Shown: positions 25,497-34,604, numbered from the stretch's first letter. The stretch is 64,000 nucleotides of DNA from Bacillota bacterium (GCA_021845645.1 JAJZVM010000005.1:62001-126000), one strand, 5' to 3'. Notes: generated from the letters alone by a model not told the origin. Numbers and translations: made by a program.

Positions 25497-26753
25497 CTAT
25501 GCATCGCCCGACTGGGCCATGCCCGGGATGCGCAGGTGGAACGCGCTGCCCTGGCCTACCTCGCTCTCCACATGGAGTTCCGCGCCGATCGAGAGCGCCA
25601 GGTGGCGGGCGATGGCGAGGCCGAGCCCGGACCCGCCCGTCGCGCGCTGGCGCGAGCGGTCGACGCGATAGAACCGCTCGAAGATGCGCGGCAGGTCCGC
25701 CGCCGGGATGCCCGGGCCGTCGTCTTCGACCGTCAGCTCTGCCGCGGGGCCCGCCGCCCCGACGCGCACCGTGACGTGGCCGCCCTCCTGCGTGTACTTG
25801 ACGGCGTTGTCGATCAGCGAGATGAGAATGCCCTCGATGCGATCGCGGTCCGAGAGCGCCAGGGCAGGCCGGCCGTCGACGCCGAGCGCCACGCCGCGCG
25901 CGCGCGCCTCCGGCCCGTAGCGCTCCGCGACGGCCCGCGCGAGCTCGAGCAGGTCCACCTGCGAGCGCTCCGGGCGCTCGCGGCCGCTCTCGATCGCCGC
26001 CAGGCGCAGGAGGTCGTCCACGAGCAGCGAGAGCCGCCTCGTCTCCTCGGCGATGTGCCGCAGGAAGCGTCTGCGATGCGTCTCGTCGACATCGTCCTCG
26101 AGGAGCGTCTCCGCGAAGCCGCCGAGGACCGTCAACGGGGTCCTCAGCTCATGCGAGACATTGGCCACGAACTGGCTCCTGACCTCGAGCAGACGCCGCT
26201 CCTCGCTGATGTCGTGCACCACCAGGAGCGTGCCGCCGGTGCCGGGCACCGGCGCCAGGTCGATCTGGAGCGTCCGGCCCTCCTCGCGCCGTTCGACCTG
26301 CAGCACCTCGCCGCGCTCGACGCGGTCCAGGGCCGACTCGAGCGCGTAGGTGTGCGTGATCGCAAGGTGGTACGTCTGCTCCACCTCGGGCGCCCAGACG
26401 CCGAAGATGCGCTCGGCCGCGGGATTGATGACCTGCACGAGCCGGCGCCTGTCCAGGAGGACGACGCCGGCGCGCAGGTTGCGGATGATCGCGAGAAAGC
26501 GCATGCGGTCAAGCTCCAGGGCAGCGAGGCGATCCCAGAGCTGCTGCAGCACCTCGTTGAAGCGCTGCTCGCGCTCCGCGAGGTCGCCGACGGGCGCGTA
26601 GAAGCGCTCGGGTTCGCCGCCGGCCGCGAGCGACGCGAGCGCCCTGAGGGCGATATCGAACGCGCCGAGGGCGCGGCGGCGCAGGATCCAGGCGATGCCG
26701 GCGCCGCCGGCCGCGCCCACGAGGGCGCCGATCAGGAAGAAAAGCCCTGTCAC
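25497..26753 (-). CDS. phoR: PhoR-type sensor histidine kinase
   Basis: A 418-residue kinase with one N-terminal membrane helix, a PAS-like sensor (about 80-185) and no large extracytoplasmic domain. The H-box FVANVSHELRTPLT carries His201; LIDNAVKYT, VEDDGPGIP and SGLGLAIARHL form the ATP-binding domain. It is translated from a GTG overlapping the phoP stop. A single-helix, PAS-bearing layout and the pst-phoU neighbours fit PhoR, which senses phosphate through Pst/PhoU. Confidence 0.9.
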   Translation of the reverse strand: MTGLFFLIGALVGAAGGAGIAWILRRRALGAFDIALRALASLAAGGEPERFYAPVGDLAEREQRFNEVLQQLWDRLAALELDRMRFLAIIRNLRAGVVLLDRRRLVQVINPAAERIFGVWAPEVEQTYHLAITHTYALESALDRVERGEVLQVERREEGRTLQIDLAPVPGTGGTLLVVHDISEERRLLEVRSQFVANVSHELRTPLTVLGGFAETLLEDDVDETHRRRFLRHIAEETRRLSLLVDDLLRLAAIESGRERPERSQVDLLELARAVAERYGPEARARGVALGVDGRPALALSDRDRIEGILISLIDNAVKYTQEGGHVTVRVGAAGPAAELTVEDDGPGIPAADLPRIFERFYRVDRSRQRATGGSGLGLAIARHLALSIGAELHVESEVGQGSAFHLRIPGMAQSGDA

Positions 26754-27427
26754 GGAGAGAAGCGGTAGCCGACGCCCCGCACCGTCTCGATGAGGCGCGG
26801 ATGCGAGGGCTCCGCTTCCACCTTCTCCCTCAGGTGGCGCACGTGTACGTCGACGGTCCGCGCGTCGCCGTAGTAGTCGTATCCCCAGACCTTCTCGAGC
26901 AGCATCTCCCGCGTCAGGACCTGCCCGGGGCGTTCCATCAGTGCCTGGAGGAGCCCGAACTCGGTGAGCGTCAGCTCGCGCTCGCGCCCGTCCACGAAGC
27001 AGCGGTGCGCCGTGAGGTCGATCTCCACGCCGCCGGCGGCGAGCCGCTCCGTCGGCGGGTCGCTGCGGCGCAGGACCGCTTTCACGCGCGCCACGAGCTC
27101 GCGCGGCGAGAACGGCTTGCCGACGTAGTCGTCGGCGCCGAGCTCGAGCCCGCGCACCCGGTCCGCCTCCTCGGTGCGCGCCGTCAGCATCACGACCGGC
27201 ACGCGGCTCTGGCGCCGCACGGCCCTCAGCACCGCGACGCCGTCCAGGCCCGGCAGCATCAGGTCGAGCAGGACGAGATCCGGCGACGTCTCGAGCGCCA
27301 TGCGCAGGCCCTCCTCGCCGTCCACCGCCTGCTGGACCTGAAACCCGGCCGCCTCCAGATGAAAGGCCACCAGATCACGGATCGCTTCCTCATCTTCAAC
27401 GATCAGCACGGTGCCCTGCCGGGCCAC
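26750..27427 (-). CDS. phoP: PhoP-type response regulator
   Basis: A 225-residue OmpR/PhoB-family regulator. The receiver has the acidic pocket EDEE, the phosphoacceptor Asp55 in LVLLDLMLPG, and the Lys of DYVGKPFSP; the C-terminal winged helix has LTLTEFGLLQALMERPGQVL and RTVDVHVRHLREK. The GTG at 27427 is favoured over an upstream in-frame start because GGGGAGGGG lies 6 bases before it and the receiver begins there. Heads the Pho cluster. Confidence 0.92.
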   Translation of the reverse strand: MARQGTVLIVEDEEAIRDLVAFHLEAAGFQVQQAVDGEEGLRMALETSPDLVLLDLMLPGLDGVAVLRAVRRQSRVPVVMLTARTEEADRVRGLELGADDYVGKPFSPRELVARVKAVLRRSDPPTERLAAGGVEIDLTAHRCFVDGRERELTLTEFGLLQALMERPGQVLTREMLLEKVWGYDYYGDARTVDVHVRHLREKVEAEPSHPRLIETVRGVGYRFSP

Positions 27428-27488
27428 CTCGGTCCCCTCCCCGCGAAGGCCGATCTTGTAGGGATCATCCCAGACGCAGGTTAAGTTC

Positions 27489-28439
27489 TCATTGCGCCGT
27501 CGCCGGCGGTCGGCCCTCATCGTCCTGGGGCAGTTCCACGCGGCGCGCCGTGATATTGGCGCTCAGCACGTTCTGCGCCGTCATCTGCTCGACCATCAGG
27601 CGCACGCGGTCGCGGGCCTGGGCGAGCGACGTCGGCAGGTGGTGGCCGAACACGACCGTGACGTCGAGGTGCAGCACGAGGCCCTCCGACCAGGTCTCCA
27701 TCGCCACGCGCCGCACCTTCGCGATGCCGTCCACCTCTTCGGCGGCGTGGGCCGCGATGGCGGAGACGGCCATGTCGTCGATCGTGAAACGCCCAAGATA
27801 GCTCCAGGTCGGGCGCACCACCGACTTTTCGATCACCATCGCGCGGCGCGTGCCGCCGCTGCCCCGCAGGATGAAACGCAGCGGATCCACGAGGTAGCCG
27901 GAAAAGGTCCGCTTCACCTCGACGATCGGCGCCGGGATGACGTGCTTGCCCTGCTCGCGCCTGATCTGCTGCGCGTGCAGGATCTCCTCCGGGCTCGCGA
28001 TGTCCTCGATGTGCACGACCTGCGCCGGCTGCGGCAGGCCCAGGACCTCGCAGATGCGGCGCACCATGCCGAGCGACGTGCCGAGCACCAGCACGCGCTC
28101 GGGCGCGAGCTCGCCGAGCCGCCGCCGCATGGCCTGCGCGTCCTCGGGATCGGCAAAGATGGCGCGCCTGACCGCCGCCAGCTTGGACGGCGCACGCTTC
28201 GCCGACTCCCCCGCGAGGATCTTGCCCTCGCGCACCAGGAGTCCGTCGTCGATGATCGCCTCCGCGCCACGCTGGATGGCGACCAGCGACGCCCGATGGC
28301 TCTTGCCGGTGCCGCTCGGGCCCACGAGCGCCACGACCTGCAAAGGTCCTCCCGTCCCTCTCCCGGCCGCTGGGGCCCTCGCCCCGCCGCGGCGGCTTCC
28401 TGCTCGCATGATAGCAGATGAGGATTCCTGCAACGTCAT
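27489..28439 (-). CDS. P-loop protein with C-terminal Asp23/Gls24 domain
   Basis: A 316-residue protein with two parts. Residues about 30-200 form a P-loop domain (Walker A GPSGTGKS at 40-47, then IIDDGLLVREGKILAG and ERVLVLGTSLGMVRRI). Residues about 205-305 look like the Asp23/Gls24 (DUF322) envelope-stress domain (FTIDDMAVSAIAAHAAEEVDG, LVLHLDVTVVFGHHL). The start overlaps the aroH stop. Stand-alone Asp23 proteins are widespread in Bacillota; the fusion suggests an NTP-dependent version. Substrate and process unknown. Confidence 0.75.
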   Translation of the reverse strand: MTLQESSSAIMRAGSRRGGARAPAAGRGTGGPLQVVALVGPSGTGKSHRASLVAIQRGAEAIIDDGLLVREGKILAGESAKRAPSKLAAVRRAIFADPEDAQAMRRRLGELAPERVLVLGTSLGMVRRICEVLGLPQPAQVVHIEDIASPEEILHAQQIRREQGKHVIPAPIVEVKRTFSGYLVDPLRFILRGSGGTRRAMVIEKSVVRPTWSYLGRFTIDDMAVSAIAAHAAEEVDGIAKVRRVAMETWSEGLVLHLDVTVVFGHHLPTSLAQARDRVRLMVEQMTAQNVLSANITARRVELPQDDEGRPPATAQ

Positions 28440-28801
28440 CCCTCGGGCCTGAGATCCGGGCGGAGCGCGATGGTGCCGTGCAGGTAGACGGGCCTCAGGC
28501 GCTGGCGCTCGGGACGCTCGATCTCCACCAGCACGCGGATCATGCGTTCGGGCATGCCGGGTACGGCCGTCTCGACGGCACCGAGCAGCGGCACCTCCGT
28601 CCAGCCGAGCCGGCGCGCGGCGTAGGCTGGGTGCGCCGCATCGAGGTCCGGGGTCATGGTGAAGAAGGCCGCGACCACCTCGTCCACGACGATGCCGTTC
28701 TGCTCGGCGATCGCCTGGACGAGCTCGGCCGCGGCATCCCAGATCGCCTCGGGGCTGTTGTCGCGGGCGATTGTCGCACCGCGCACCGCACTAACCGCCA
28801 T
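28436..28801 (-). CDS. aroH: Chorismate mutase, AroH type
   Basis: A 121-residue monofunctional chorismate mutase making prephenate for Phe and Tyr synthesis. The trimeric AroH fold is indicated by VRGATIARDNSPEAI (active-site Arg), FFTMTPDLDAAHPAYAAR and the catalytic-Arg strand MPERMIRVLVEI. It overlaps the tyrA end by 11 bases. AroH enzymes of this kind are typical of Bacillota and Cyanobacteria. Confidence 0.93.
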   Translation of the reverse strand: MAVSAVRGATIARDNSPEAIWDAAAELVQAIAEQNGIVVDEVVAAFFTMTPDLDAAHPAYAARRLGWTEVPLLGAVETAVPGMPERMIRVLVEIERPERQRLRPVYLHGTIALRPDLRPEG

Positions 28802-29570
28802 TTGCCACCTCTTGCCTGATCCGTGTCGCGATCGCCCTGGCCGCCTCGAGCGTCTCGGGATCTCCGCGGGACGCCGCCGCCATGCGCTCACCGAGCGCGG
28901 CCGCGGCCGACGCGAGCGCCGGACCGTTGTACGTCAGGATCTCCTGCCAAAGGTCCGTCGGGCTCGTGGCGACGCGCAGCATCTCGCGCGCGGCCGGGCC
29001 GACCAGTTCCGCGGGCACGTCGTCGAGCATCAGCGCGAGCGCGCAGCTGAAGGCGTAGCAGAGGTGCGACGTGACCGCCACCTGCCGGTCGTGCTCGGCT
29101 GCCTCGATCCAGAGCGGGCGCGCCCCCAGCGTGTGCACGAGCGCCTCCGCCGCATCCCCCGGCCCGCCGGCCGGGCAGAGGGCGAATCCCCTGCCCGCGA
29201 ACAGGCCCGCCTGCGCCGCGCCCGGCCCCGCGCCCGCATTGCCGGCCAGCGGGTGGCCGCCGACGAACGGCAGCCCCCTCTCCCTTGCGGCGGCGCAGAT
29301 CGGCTGCTTCACCGAGCCTGCGTCGAGCCAGAGCGGCGCCCGCCACGGCGCGTCAAGAAGCCGGATGCTCGCCGTGGGCGGCGCCGCGAGCAGGATGCGG
29401 TCGAAGCTGCCGCGAGGCTCGTGCAGCGGTTCGGCGACCGCTCCGGCCGCCTGCGCGGCGCGGAGGTGCTCCGGGGAGACGTCGTAGCCGACGACCTCGT
29501 GGCCGGCCGCCGTGAGATCGATGGCAAGGGACGTGCCGATGAGCCCGAGCCCCGCGACGAGGATCCGCAT
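28791..29570 (-). CDS. tyrA: Prephenate dehydrogenase
   Basis: A 259-residue NAD(P)-dependent enzyme that converts prephenate to 4-hydroxyphenylpyruvate. The Rossmann motif is GLGLIGTSLA; LWLDAGSVKQPI and FVGGHPLAGN carry the catalytic region, and AVTSHLCYAFSCAL the helical C-terminal domain. There is no ACT domain. It forms a tyrosine-branch pair with aroH directly downstream. Confidence 0.92.
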   Translation of the reverse strand: MRILVAGLGLIGTSLAIDLTAAGHEVVGYDVSPEHLRAAQAAGAVAEPLHEPRGSFDRILLAAPPTASIRLLDAPWRAPLWLDAGSVKQPICAAARERGLPFVGGHPLAGNAGAGPGAAQAGLFAGRGFALCPAGGPGDAAEALVHTLGARPLWIEAAEHDRQVAVTSHLCYAFSCALALMLDDVPAELVGPAAREMLRVATSPTDLWQEILTYNGPALASAAAALGERMAAASRGDPETLEAARAIATRIRQEVANGG

Positions 29571-29627
29571 CGACCCATCCCCCCTCGGGATGGCCGCCCC
29601 CGCGATATGGGAGTAGCCGGCGGTGCC

Positions 29628-30068
29628 CTATTCCGGGTGCGCCACGATGAGGCCCCGCATCTCGGCGGCGATGCCCGCGGGGAACGCCGTCGCCCGGCGC
29701 ACGCCGCGGTCCAGGTGTGCGGCGATGAACTCGCTCGTCGCCACGAGCTGGCCGTCCCGGCTGAGGCGAAGGTAGTGGCGGTAGCGGATCGTCTTCTCGC
29801 GCACCTCCAGGAGGTCCGTGTAGACGGCCACGGTGTCGCCGGGGAAGAGCTCCTTGTGGTAGGTGGCCTCCTGCGTCAGGGCCGCCATACCGCAGCCGCT
29901 CGCCTCGAAATAGGGGCGGCCGAGGCCGAGCCGCGCGAAGAAGCCCCAGTTCGCGGCGTCGAAGATCTCGGCGTAGCGGGCGATGTTGACGTGACCCATG
30001 TGGTCCGCCTCCCAGGGATAGACGACACCCACGTAGGTCGGTTCGAGACTCTGCTCGTTCAGCGGCAC
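29628..30068 (-). CDS. Hotdog-fold acyl-CoA thioesterase (YbgC/FadM-like)
   Basis: A 146-residue single-domain 4HBT thioesterase. The catalytic pattern WEADHMGHVNIARYAEIFD includes the Asp of the DxxGHVN motif; VYTDLLEVREKTIRYRHYL and VATSEFIAAHLD form the sheet. The GTG at 30068 has GGAGGGGGAG about 6 bases upstream. It is divergent from asnB. The acyl substrate is unknown. Confidence 0.88.
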   Translation of the reverse strand: MPLNEQSLEPTYVGVVYPWEADHMGHVNIARYAEIFDAANWGFFARLGLGRPYFEASGCGMAALTQEATYHKELFPGDTVAVYTDLLEVREKTIRYRHYLRLSRDGQLVATSEFIAAHLDRGVRRATAFPAGIAAEMRGLIVAHPE

Positions 30069-30136
30069 GCGCTCCCCCTCCTGGCTCCGGGCGCCGGCGA
30101 ACCAATCGCTGTGCGCCGCAATACGGTACGGAAGGC

Positions 30137-30171
30137 AGCCGGACCCGGGGCGACGCCCCGCGGTCCAGGCT
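30137..30171 (+). promoter_or_regulatory. Leader hairpin upstream of asnB
   Basis: AGCC-GGACC-C-GGGGC pairs with GCCCC-GC-GGTCC-A-GGCT around a GAC loop, with two small bulges, ending 30 bases before the asnB GTG. There is no T-run after it, so it may affect initiation or RNA stability rather than termination. Confidence 0.35.
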
Positions 30172-30201
30172 GAAGACCTGAGCCAAGAGGGGCGAAGCGG
30201 T

Positions 30202-32103
30202 GTGTGCGGAATCGCCGGCTGGATCGATTGGCAGAAGGACCTGAGACAGGAGGCGGCCCTGCTCGAGCGCATGGCGGCCGCCCTGGCACCGCGCGGCCCG
30301 GACGACGCCGGGCTCGTGCTCGAGCCCCACGCCGGCCTCGCCCACCGCCGGCTGGTCGTCGTGGACCCGCAAGGCGGCGCGCAACCCATGACGCGGCGTT
30401 TCGGCCGCCGCGAGCTCACCATCGTGTACAACGGCGAGCTCTACAACACGGAGGACCTCAGGCGCCCGCTCCTCGCCAAAGGCTACCGCTTCCGCGGCCA
30501 CTCGGACACGGAAGTCCTGCTCGCGGCCTACGCCGCGTGGGGAGAGGACTGCCTGCCAAGGCTCAACGGCATCTTCGCCTTCGCCATCTGGGACGCGCAG
30601 GCGGAAGAACTCTTCCTTGCCCGCGACCGGCTCGGCGTGAAGCCTCTGTTCTACGCGCGGCGACCAGACGCCTTCCTGTTCGCCTCTGAGCTCAAGGCCC
30701 TGCTGGCCCACCCGCTCGTGCCGCCGGAACTGGATCGCGAGGGCCTGGCGGAGATCTTCCTCATGGCCCCTGCCCGCACCCCCGGTCACGGCGTCTTCCG
30801 CGGCGTCGACGAGCTCAGGCCAGGCCGGGCCCTGCGCTACAGCCGCGGGGGAGTCCGGCAGACCCGCTACTGGGCGCTCGAGGCGCACGAGCACCCGGAC
30901 GACGCCGAGACGACCGTGCGGACCGTGCGGGAGCTCCTGCGCGACACGGTGGAGCGCCAGCTCGTATCGGACGTCGGCATCTCCGCCCTGCTCTCGGGCG
31001 GCCTCGACTCGAGCGCCGTCACCGCCTTCGCCAGCGCCGCCCTAAAGCGGGATGGCAGGGAGCCGCTGCGAACCTGGGCCGTCGAGTTCGACGACATGGC
31101 GACCCACTTCCGCCCCTCGGACTTCCAGACGTCGCTCGACGGCCCCTGGGCCAACAAGGTGGCGTCCTACCTCGGCACCGACCACCGCACGGTGACGCTC
31201 GGCGCCGGCGAGGTCGCGGGCGCCCTCGAGGCCGCCACGCTGGCGCGGGACCTGCCGGGCATGGCGGATGTCGACAGCTCGCTCTACCTCTTCTGCCGCC
31301 GCATCAAGGAGGAGTCCACGGTCGCGCTGTCGGGCGAGTCCGCCGACGAGGTGTTCGGCGGCTATCCCTGGTTCGTGCGTCCTGACGCGCTCGCGGCCGA
31401 CACCTTCCCGTGGGCCCTGCGCCAGCGCGACCGCGTCGCCCTCCTCGATCCCGACCTCGTCCGCTACCTCGACGCCGACGCCTACGTCGAGCGGCGCTAC
31501 CGCGAGGCCCTGGACGAAGTGCCCCGCCTGGCCGGCGAGGACCCGCACGAGGCGCGCATGCGCGAGATCCTGCACCTCAACATCACGCGCTTCCTGCCGA
31601 CGCTCCTGGATCGCAAGGACCGCATGAGCATGGCGTCCGGCCTCGAGGTGCGGGTGCCGTTCTGCGACCACCGGCTCGTGGAGTACGTCTTCAACATCCC
31701 ATGGTCGCTGAAGATGCTCGGAGGCCAGCGCAAGGGAATCCTGCGCGAGGCGTTGCGGGGCACCTTGCCGGACGACGTCGTCGACCGGCCGAAGAGCCCC
31801 TACCCATCGACTCCGGACCCGCGCTTCCTGCAGGCGGTGCGCCGCGGCGCACTCGGCGTGCTCGCGGACCCGCGCTCGCCGCTCGCAGGCTTCCTCAACC
31901 GGCCCGCGATCGAGCGTCTGGCCCGCCTAGACCAGGATCCCTTCGCCCTGCCGTGGTTCTCGCAGCTGATGGGCCTCGCGCAGTGGTTCGCCTACGTGCT
32001 GCAGCTCGACGCCTTCATGCGGCGCGGTCCCGTGACCTCCCCGTACCGGCCGGGCAAGGCCTTCGACACCCGCAGGGCGGCAGGGGCGGGCGGCGCGGAC
32101 TAG
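30202..32103 (+). CDS. asnB: Asparagine synthetase (glutamine-hydrolysing)
   Basis: A 633-residue enzyme. After removal of Met, Cys2 (MCGIAGW) is the glutaminase nucleophile; RGPDDAG, VYNGELYN and SDTEVLLAAY line the glutaminase site. The synthetase half has the ATP pyrophosphatase loop SGGLDSSAV (265-273), SGESADEVFGGY and the KDRMSMASGLEVRVPF segment. Length matches Bacillus AsnB. The GTG at 30202 follows AGAGGGG. Confidence 0.95.
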   Translation: MCGIAGWIDWQKDLRQEAALLERMAAALAPRGPDDAGLVLEPHAGLAHRRLVVVDPQGGAQPMTRRFGRRELTIVYNGELYNTEDLRRPLLAKGYRFRGHSDTEVLLAAYAAWGEDCLPRLNGIFAFAIWDAQAEELFLARDRLGVKPLFYARRPDAFLFASELKALLAHPLVPPELDREGLAEIFLMAPARTPGHGVFRGVDELRPGRALRYSRGGVRQTRYWALEAHEHPDDAETTVRTVRELLRDTVERQLVSDVGISALLSGGLDSSAVTAFASAALKRDGREPLRTWAVEFDDMATHFRPSDFQTSLDGPWANKVASYLGTDHRTVTLGAGEVAGALEAATLARDLPGMADVDSSLYLFCRRIKEESTVALSGESADEVFGGYPWFVRPDALAADTFPWALRQRDRVALLDPDLVRYLDADAYVERRYREALDEVPRLAGEDPHEARMREILHLNITRFLPTLLDRKDRMSMASGLEVRVPFCDHRLVEYVFNIPWSLKMLGGQRKGILREALRGTLPDDVVDRPKSPYPSTPDPRFLQAVRRGALGVLADPRSPLAGFLNRPAIERLARLDQDPFALPWFSQLMGLAQWFAYVLQLDAFMRRGPVTSPYRPGKAFDTRRAAGAGGAD

Positions 32104-32122
32104 AGCCGCCGCCCCAAGGCCG

Positions 32123-32350
32123 CTACTCGTCTCTATGCGCCTCGTCCTCGATCTCGTCGCGATAGCCCTCGATCGCCTCACGGCGCCGCCGGTTCTTGGC
32201 CCTTATGGGCTCCTCCTGCTCGGACCGCATCTCCTCGTCGTGGGCGGCGAGGAAGTCCTCGGCGTCGTCGAGGTTCTCGTAGGTGTTCTCGATGTGCTCC
32301 TGGAGCCGCTCGACGTTGTCGGACCGGTCGTCCGGGTTCGGCTTCGGCAT
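32123..32350 (-). CDS. tlp: Small acid-soluble spore protein Tlp
   Basis: A 75-residue, highly charged protein. It begins MPKPNPDDRSDNVERLQEHI and ends with AKNRRRREAIEGYRDEIEDE, the conserved ends of the Tlp (thioredoxin-like) SASP family. Tlp proteins are made in the forespore and stored in spores. AAGGAGG lies about 9 bases before the ATG. This is the clearest sign in the window that the host sporulates. It lies convergent to asnB. Confidence 0.9.
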   Translation of the reverse strand: MPKPNPDDRSDNVERLQEHIENTYENLDDAEDFLAAHDEEMRSEQEEPIRAKNRRRREAIEGYRDEIEDEAHRDE

Positions 32351-32479
32351 TCGATCATTCCTCCTTGCGGTCGCGGGCGGCGACCCCGTGGCTTTGGTGT
32401 TCCAGTCCCATAGCCTGCGCTGCTCCGCCGTGTGCATGCGCTTGGTCGCCAAGCGGTTGCCGCGAGACCCAAGGTCCGG

Positions 32480-33184
32480 CTAGAGGCTCGCGATCTCAGG
32501 GAGAATTTCCCGCAGATGTCGCACGTTCGGCCGGAAGCCTGAGCCCGCCGGCGCGAAATGGATGGCGCGGAGTCCCGCGCCGAGAGCCGGGAGAATGTCC
32601 GCCTCGAGGTCGTCTCCGATCATGACGATGCGGCCGGGCGGCTGCCCGATGCTCTCCACCGCGATCCGGAAGGCTGCCGGGTCAGGCTTGAACGCGCCGA
32701 TTTCCTCCGCCACGAATACGCGCTCCAAGAACGCGTCAAGGCCCAGCCTCTTCAACCGCAGGCGCTGGCTATCCGACGGCCCGTTGGTGAGCAGGTGACA
32801 TCGCACGCCTTGTCCGCCGAGCGCCGCAAGGCACGCGTGCGCACCATCGGTCGCCGTGACCCCTACGTTGATCTCGCGCATGAAGGCGCGATTCATCGCG
32901 GTGACGAGCTCATGCTCCTCGTGGGCCGCACCGGGGCCCAGGGCGAGTTCCGCGAGCACGAGATGAAAACGCTGCCAGCGGTATTCCCGCCGTGAGATCT
33001 TCTTGGCCGCGAACGCCGCGAAGAGTTGCGGCTCCTGCCGGCGCCAGATCTCGGCCGCGGTGCGACGGCACTCGCCCGGCAGCAGGGCGAGCGCCTCGGC
33101 TACGCCACGCTCCCGGGCCATGCGGAAGTCACAGAGCGTATCGTCGAGATCGAAGATCGCGTCCGTGATCACGTCATCCCTCAT
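32480..33184 (-). CDS. HAD-superfamily hydrolase (YjjG-like phosphatase)
   Basis: A 234-residue HAD phosphatase with motif I DAIFDLDDTLCDF near residue 8, motif II LLTNGPSDSQ, motif III Lys in FKPDPAAF and motif IV IGDDLEADI; a helical cap lies between motifs I and II. This layout fits nucleotidase-like HADs such as YjjG, but the substrate cannot be told. The start is ATG 33184 with weak SD; a GTG at 33172 with AGGG at better spacing is an alternative. Divergent from dinB. Confidence 0.85.
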   Translation of the reverse strand: MRDDVITDAIFDLDDTLCDFRMARERGVAEALALLPGECRRTAAEIWRRQEPQLFAAFAAKKISRREYRWQRFHLVLAELALGPGAAHEEHELVTAMNRAFMREINVGVTATDGAHACLAALGGQGVRCHLLTNGPSDSQRLRLKRLGLDAFLERVFVAEEIGAFKPDPAAFRIAVESIGQPPGRIVMIGDDLEADILPALGAGLRAIHFAPAGSGFRPNVRHLREILPEIASL

Positions 33185-33297
33185 CACGCGCCCGAATCGG
33201 CTCAGCAGGGTGCGCTCGACTGCAGTGCACTCGCCGGACAAGGTGGTTCTCCCATGCTCCGGAGGCTTCCTGTCGCCCGCAGCGTCGCTCCGCCCGC

Positions 33298-33303
33298 TAT
33301 ACT
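33298..33303 (+). promoter_or_regulatory. Candidate -10 box of dinB
   Basis: TATACT at 33298-33303 would start transcription near 33310, about 10 bases before the ATG chosen for dinB. No clear -35 box and no LexA-type site were recognised, so this is tentative. Confidence 0.3.
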
Positions 33304-33319
33304 GGACGGAGCAGATCCG

Positions 33320-34558
33320 ATGGCCGAGCCGGAGATGGTGGCATTGTTCGCCCTCGTCGACGTCAACGCGATGTTCGCCAGCTGCGCCGCCGCGGAGGAT
33401 CCCAGCCTCAGGGGCCTGCCGCTCGTCGTGGCCGGCGATCCTTCGGACCGTCGCAGCATCGTCCTGACCGCCAGCTACGAGGCCAGGGCCTACGGCGTGC
33501 GCACGGCCATGCCGGTGCGCGAGGCGCTGCGCCTCTGCCCCGCGGTGCGCATCGTCGCCCCGGACCGCCATCTCTACGAGCGCTACAGCCGCCGCCTCTT
33601 CGAGGTGCTCTCGGAATTCACGCCGGTCGTCCGACCCGTTTCGATCGACGAGGGCTACCTGGACCTGAGAGGCTGCCCAGGGCTCGAGGAGGGTCCGCTA
33701 CTTCTGGCCGCCCGCATCCGCGCGCGGGTGCAGGAGCGGACGGGCCTAATGGTGTCGATCGGCCTCGCCGAGGGTCCGTGGCTCGCCAAGATGGCGGCGG
33801 ACCTCGCCAAGAAGCGCAGCGAAGGCATCCTGCTGCTCGACCCGCGGGCGGTCGAGGAGATCGTCTGGCCGCTCCCCGTCGACGCCTTTCACGGCATCGG
33901 CCCGAAGACCGCGGCGAAGCTCCGGGGCATCGGCATCCGCACCATCGGCCAGATCGCGCAGGCAGACCCAAGGCTCCTCGAAGGATTCGGCGTGCACGGC
34001 GGGCGCATGCGCCGGCTCGCCCGCGGCGAGGACCGCGGCACGCTCCCGGAGGAGTCCGCGCCGGTCTCCATCTCGCACGAGGAGACCTTCGCGCGCGACA
34101 TCGCGAGTCCGGCCGCTCTGCACCCCGCTCTGGTGGCGATCTGCGACAGGGTCGCCGAGCGCCTGCGCCGGGAAGGCTACGTGGCCCGCGGCCTTGGCCT
34201 TCGCCTGCGCAACGCCGCGTTCCGCGACTTCAGCCGCCAGGGCCCTCTGCCGGCGCCGAGCGCCCGCGCCGAGGACCTGCGCCGGGTAGCGGAGACGCTG
34301 CTTGCCCGCATGCCGGCCGCGGCCTTCCCCTGCCGCCTGCTCGGTGTCGCGGCACACGCCCTGGAGGAGGCCGACGCAAGGCCGCCAGAGCTCTTTCCCG
34401 ACGGCGACGCCGAGCGGCGCGACAAGCTGTGGACCGCCGTCACGGCGGTTCGGCGTCGTTACGGTCCAGACGCCTTGAAGCCTCTCGGCGCCGAACCGCA
34501 GCAGCCACCGCGATCTCCCGGCGGAACGCCGAAGGCGCCGCAGGGGCAGACAAGATAA
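33320..34558 (+). CDS. dinB: Y-family DNA polymerase (DinB/Pol IV-like)
   Basis: A 412-residue translesion polymerase. The first metal-binding block reads FALVDVNAMFASC (DVN as in UmuC, where DinB has DMD), with Asp14 as ligand; the second is VRPVSIDEGYLDL with Asp110 and Glu111. VLTASYEARAYGVRTAMPVREAL, the SIGLAEGPWLAKMAADLAKK finger/palm segment and the thumb HhH FHGIGPKTAAKLRGIGI are DinB-like. The C-terminus lacks a clear clamp-binding motif. ATG 33320 is used; ATG 33335 is possible. Confidence 0.85.
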   Translation: MAEPEMVALFALVDVNAMFASCAAAEDPSLRGLPLVVAGDPSDRRSIVLTASYEARAYGVRTAMPVREALRLCPAVRIVAPDRHLYERYSRRLFEVLSEFTPVVRPVSIDEGYLDLRGCPGLEEGPLLLAARIRARVQERTGLMVSIGLAEGPWLAKMAADLAKKRSEGILLLDPRAVEEIVWPLPVDAFHGIGPKTAAKLRGIGIRTIGQIAQADPRLLEGFGVHGGRMRRLARGEDRGTLPEESAPVSISHEETFARDIASPAALHPALVAICDRVAERLRREGYVARGLGLRLRNAAFRDFSRQGPLPAPSARAEDLRRVAETLLARMPAAAFPCRLLGVAAHALEEADARPPELFPDGDAERRDKLWTAVTAVRRRYGPDALKPLGAEPQQPPRSPGGTPKAPQGQTR

Positions 34559-34580
34559 CACCCTTTTCCGATCGGTATGC

Positions 34581-34604
34581 TATACTTTGCAGCAATGCCT
34601 GCAA
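34581..34604 (+). promoter_or_regulatory. cysK promoter (-10) and start-site palindrome
   Basis: TATACT at 34581-34586 is followed at once by an inverted repeat TTGCAG(34587-34592)/CTGCAA(34599-34604) that runs into the AAGGGGG ribosome site. A protein or hairpin here could control transcription or translation of cysK. Confidence 0.45.
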
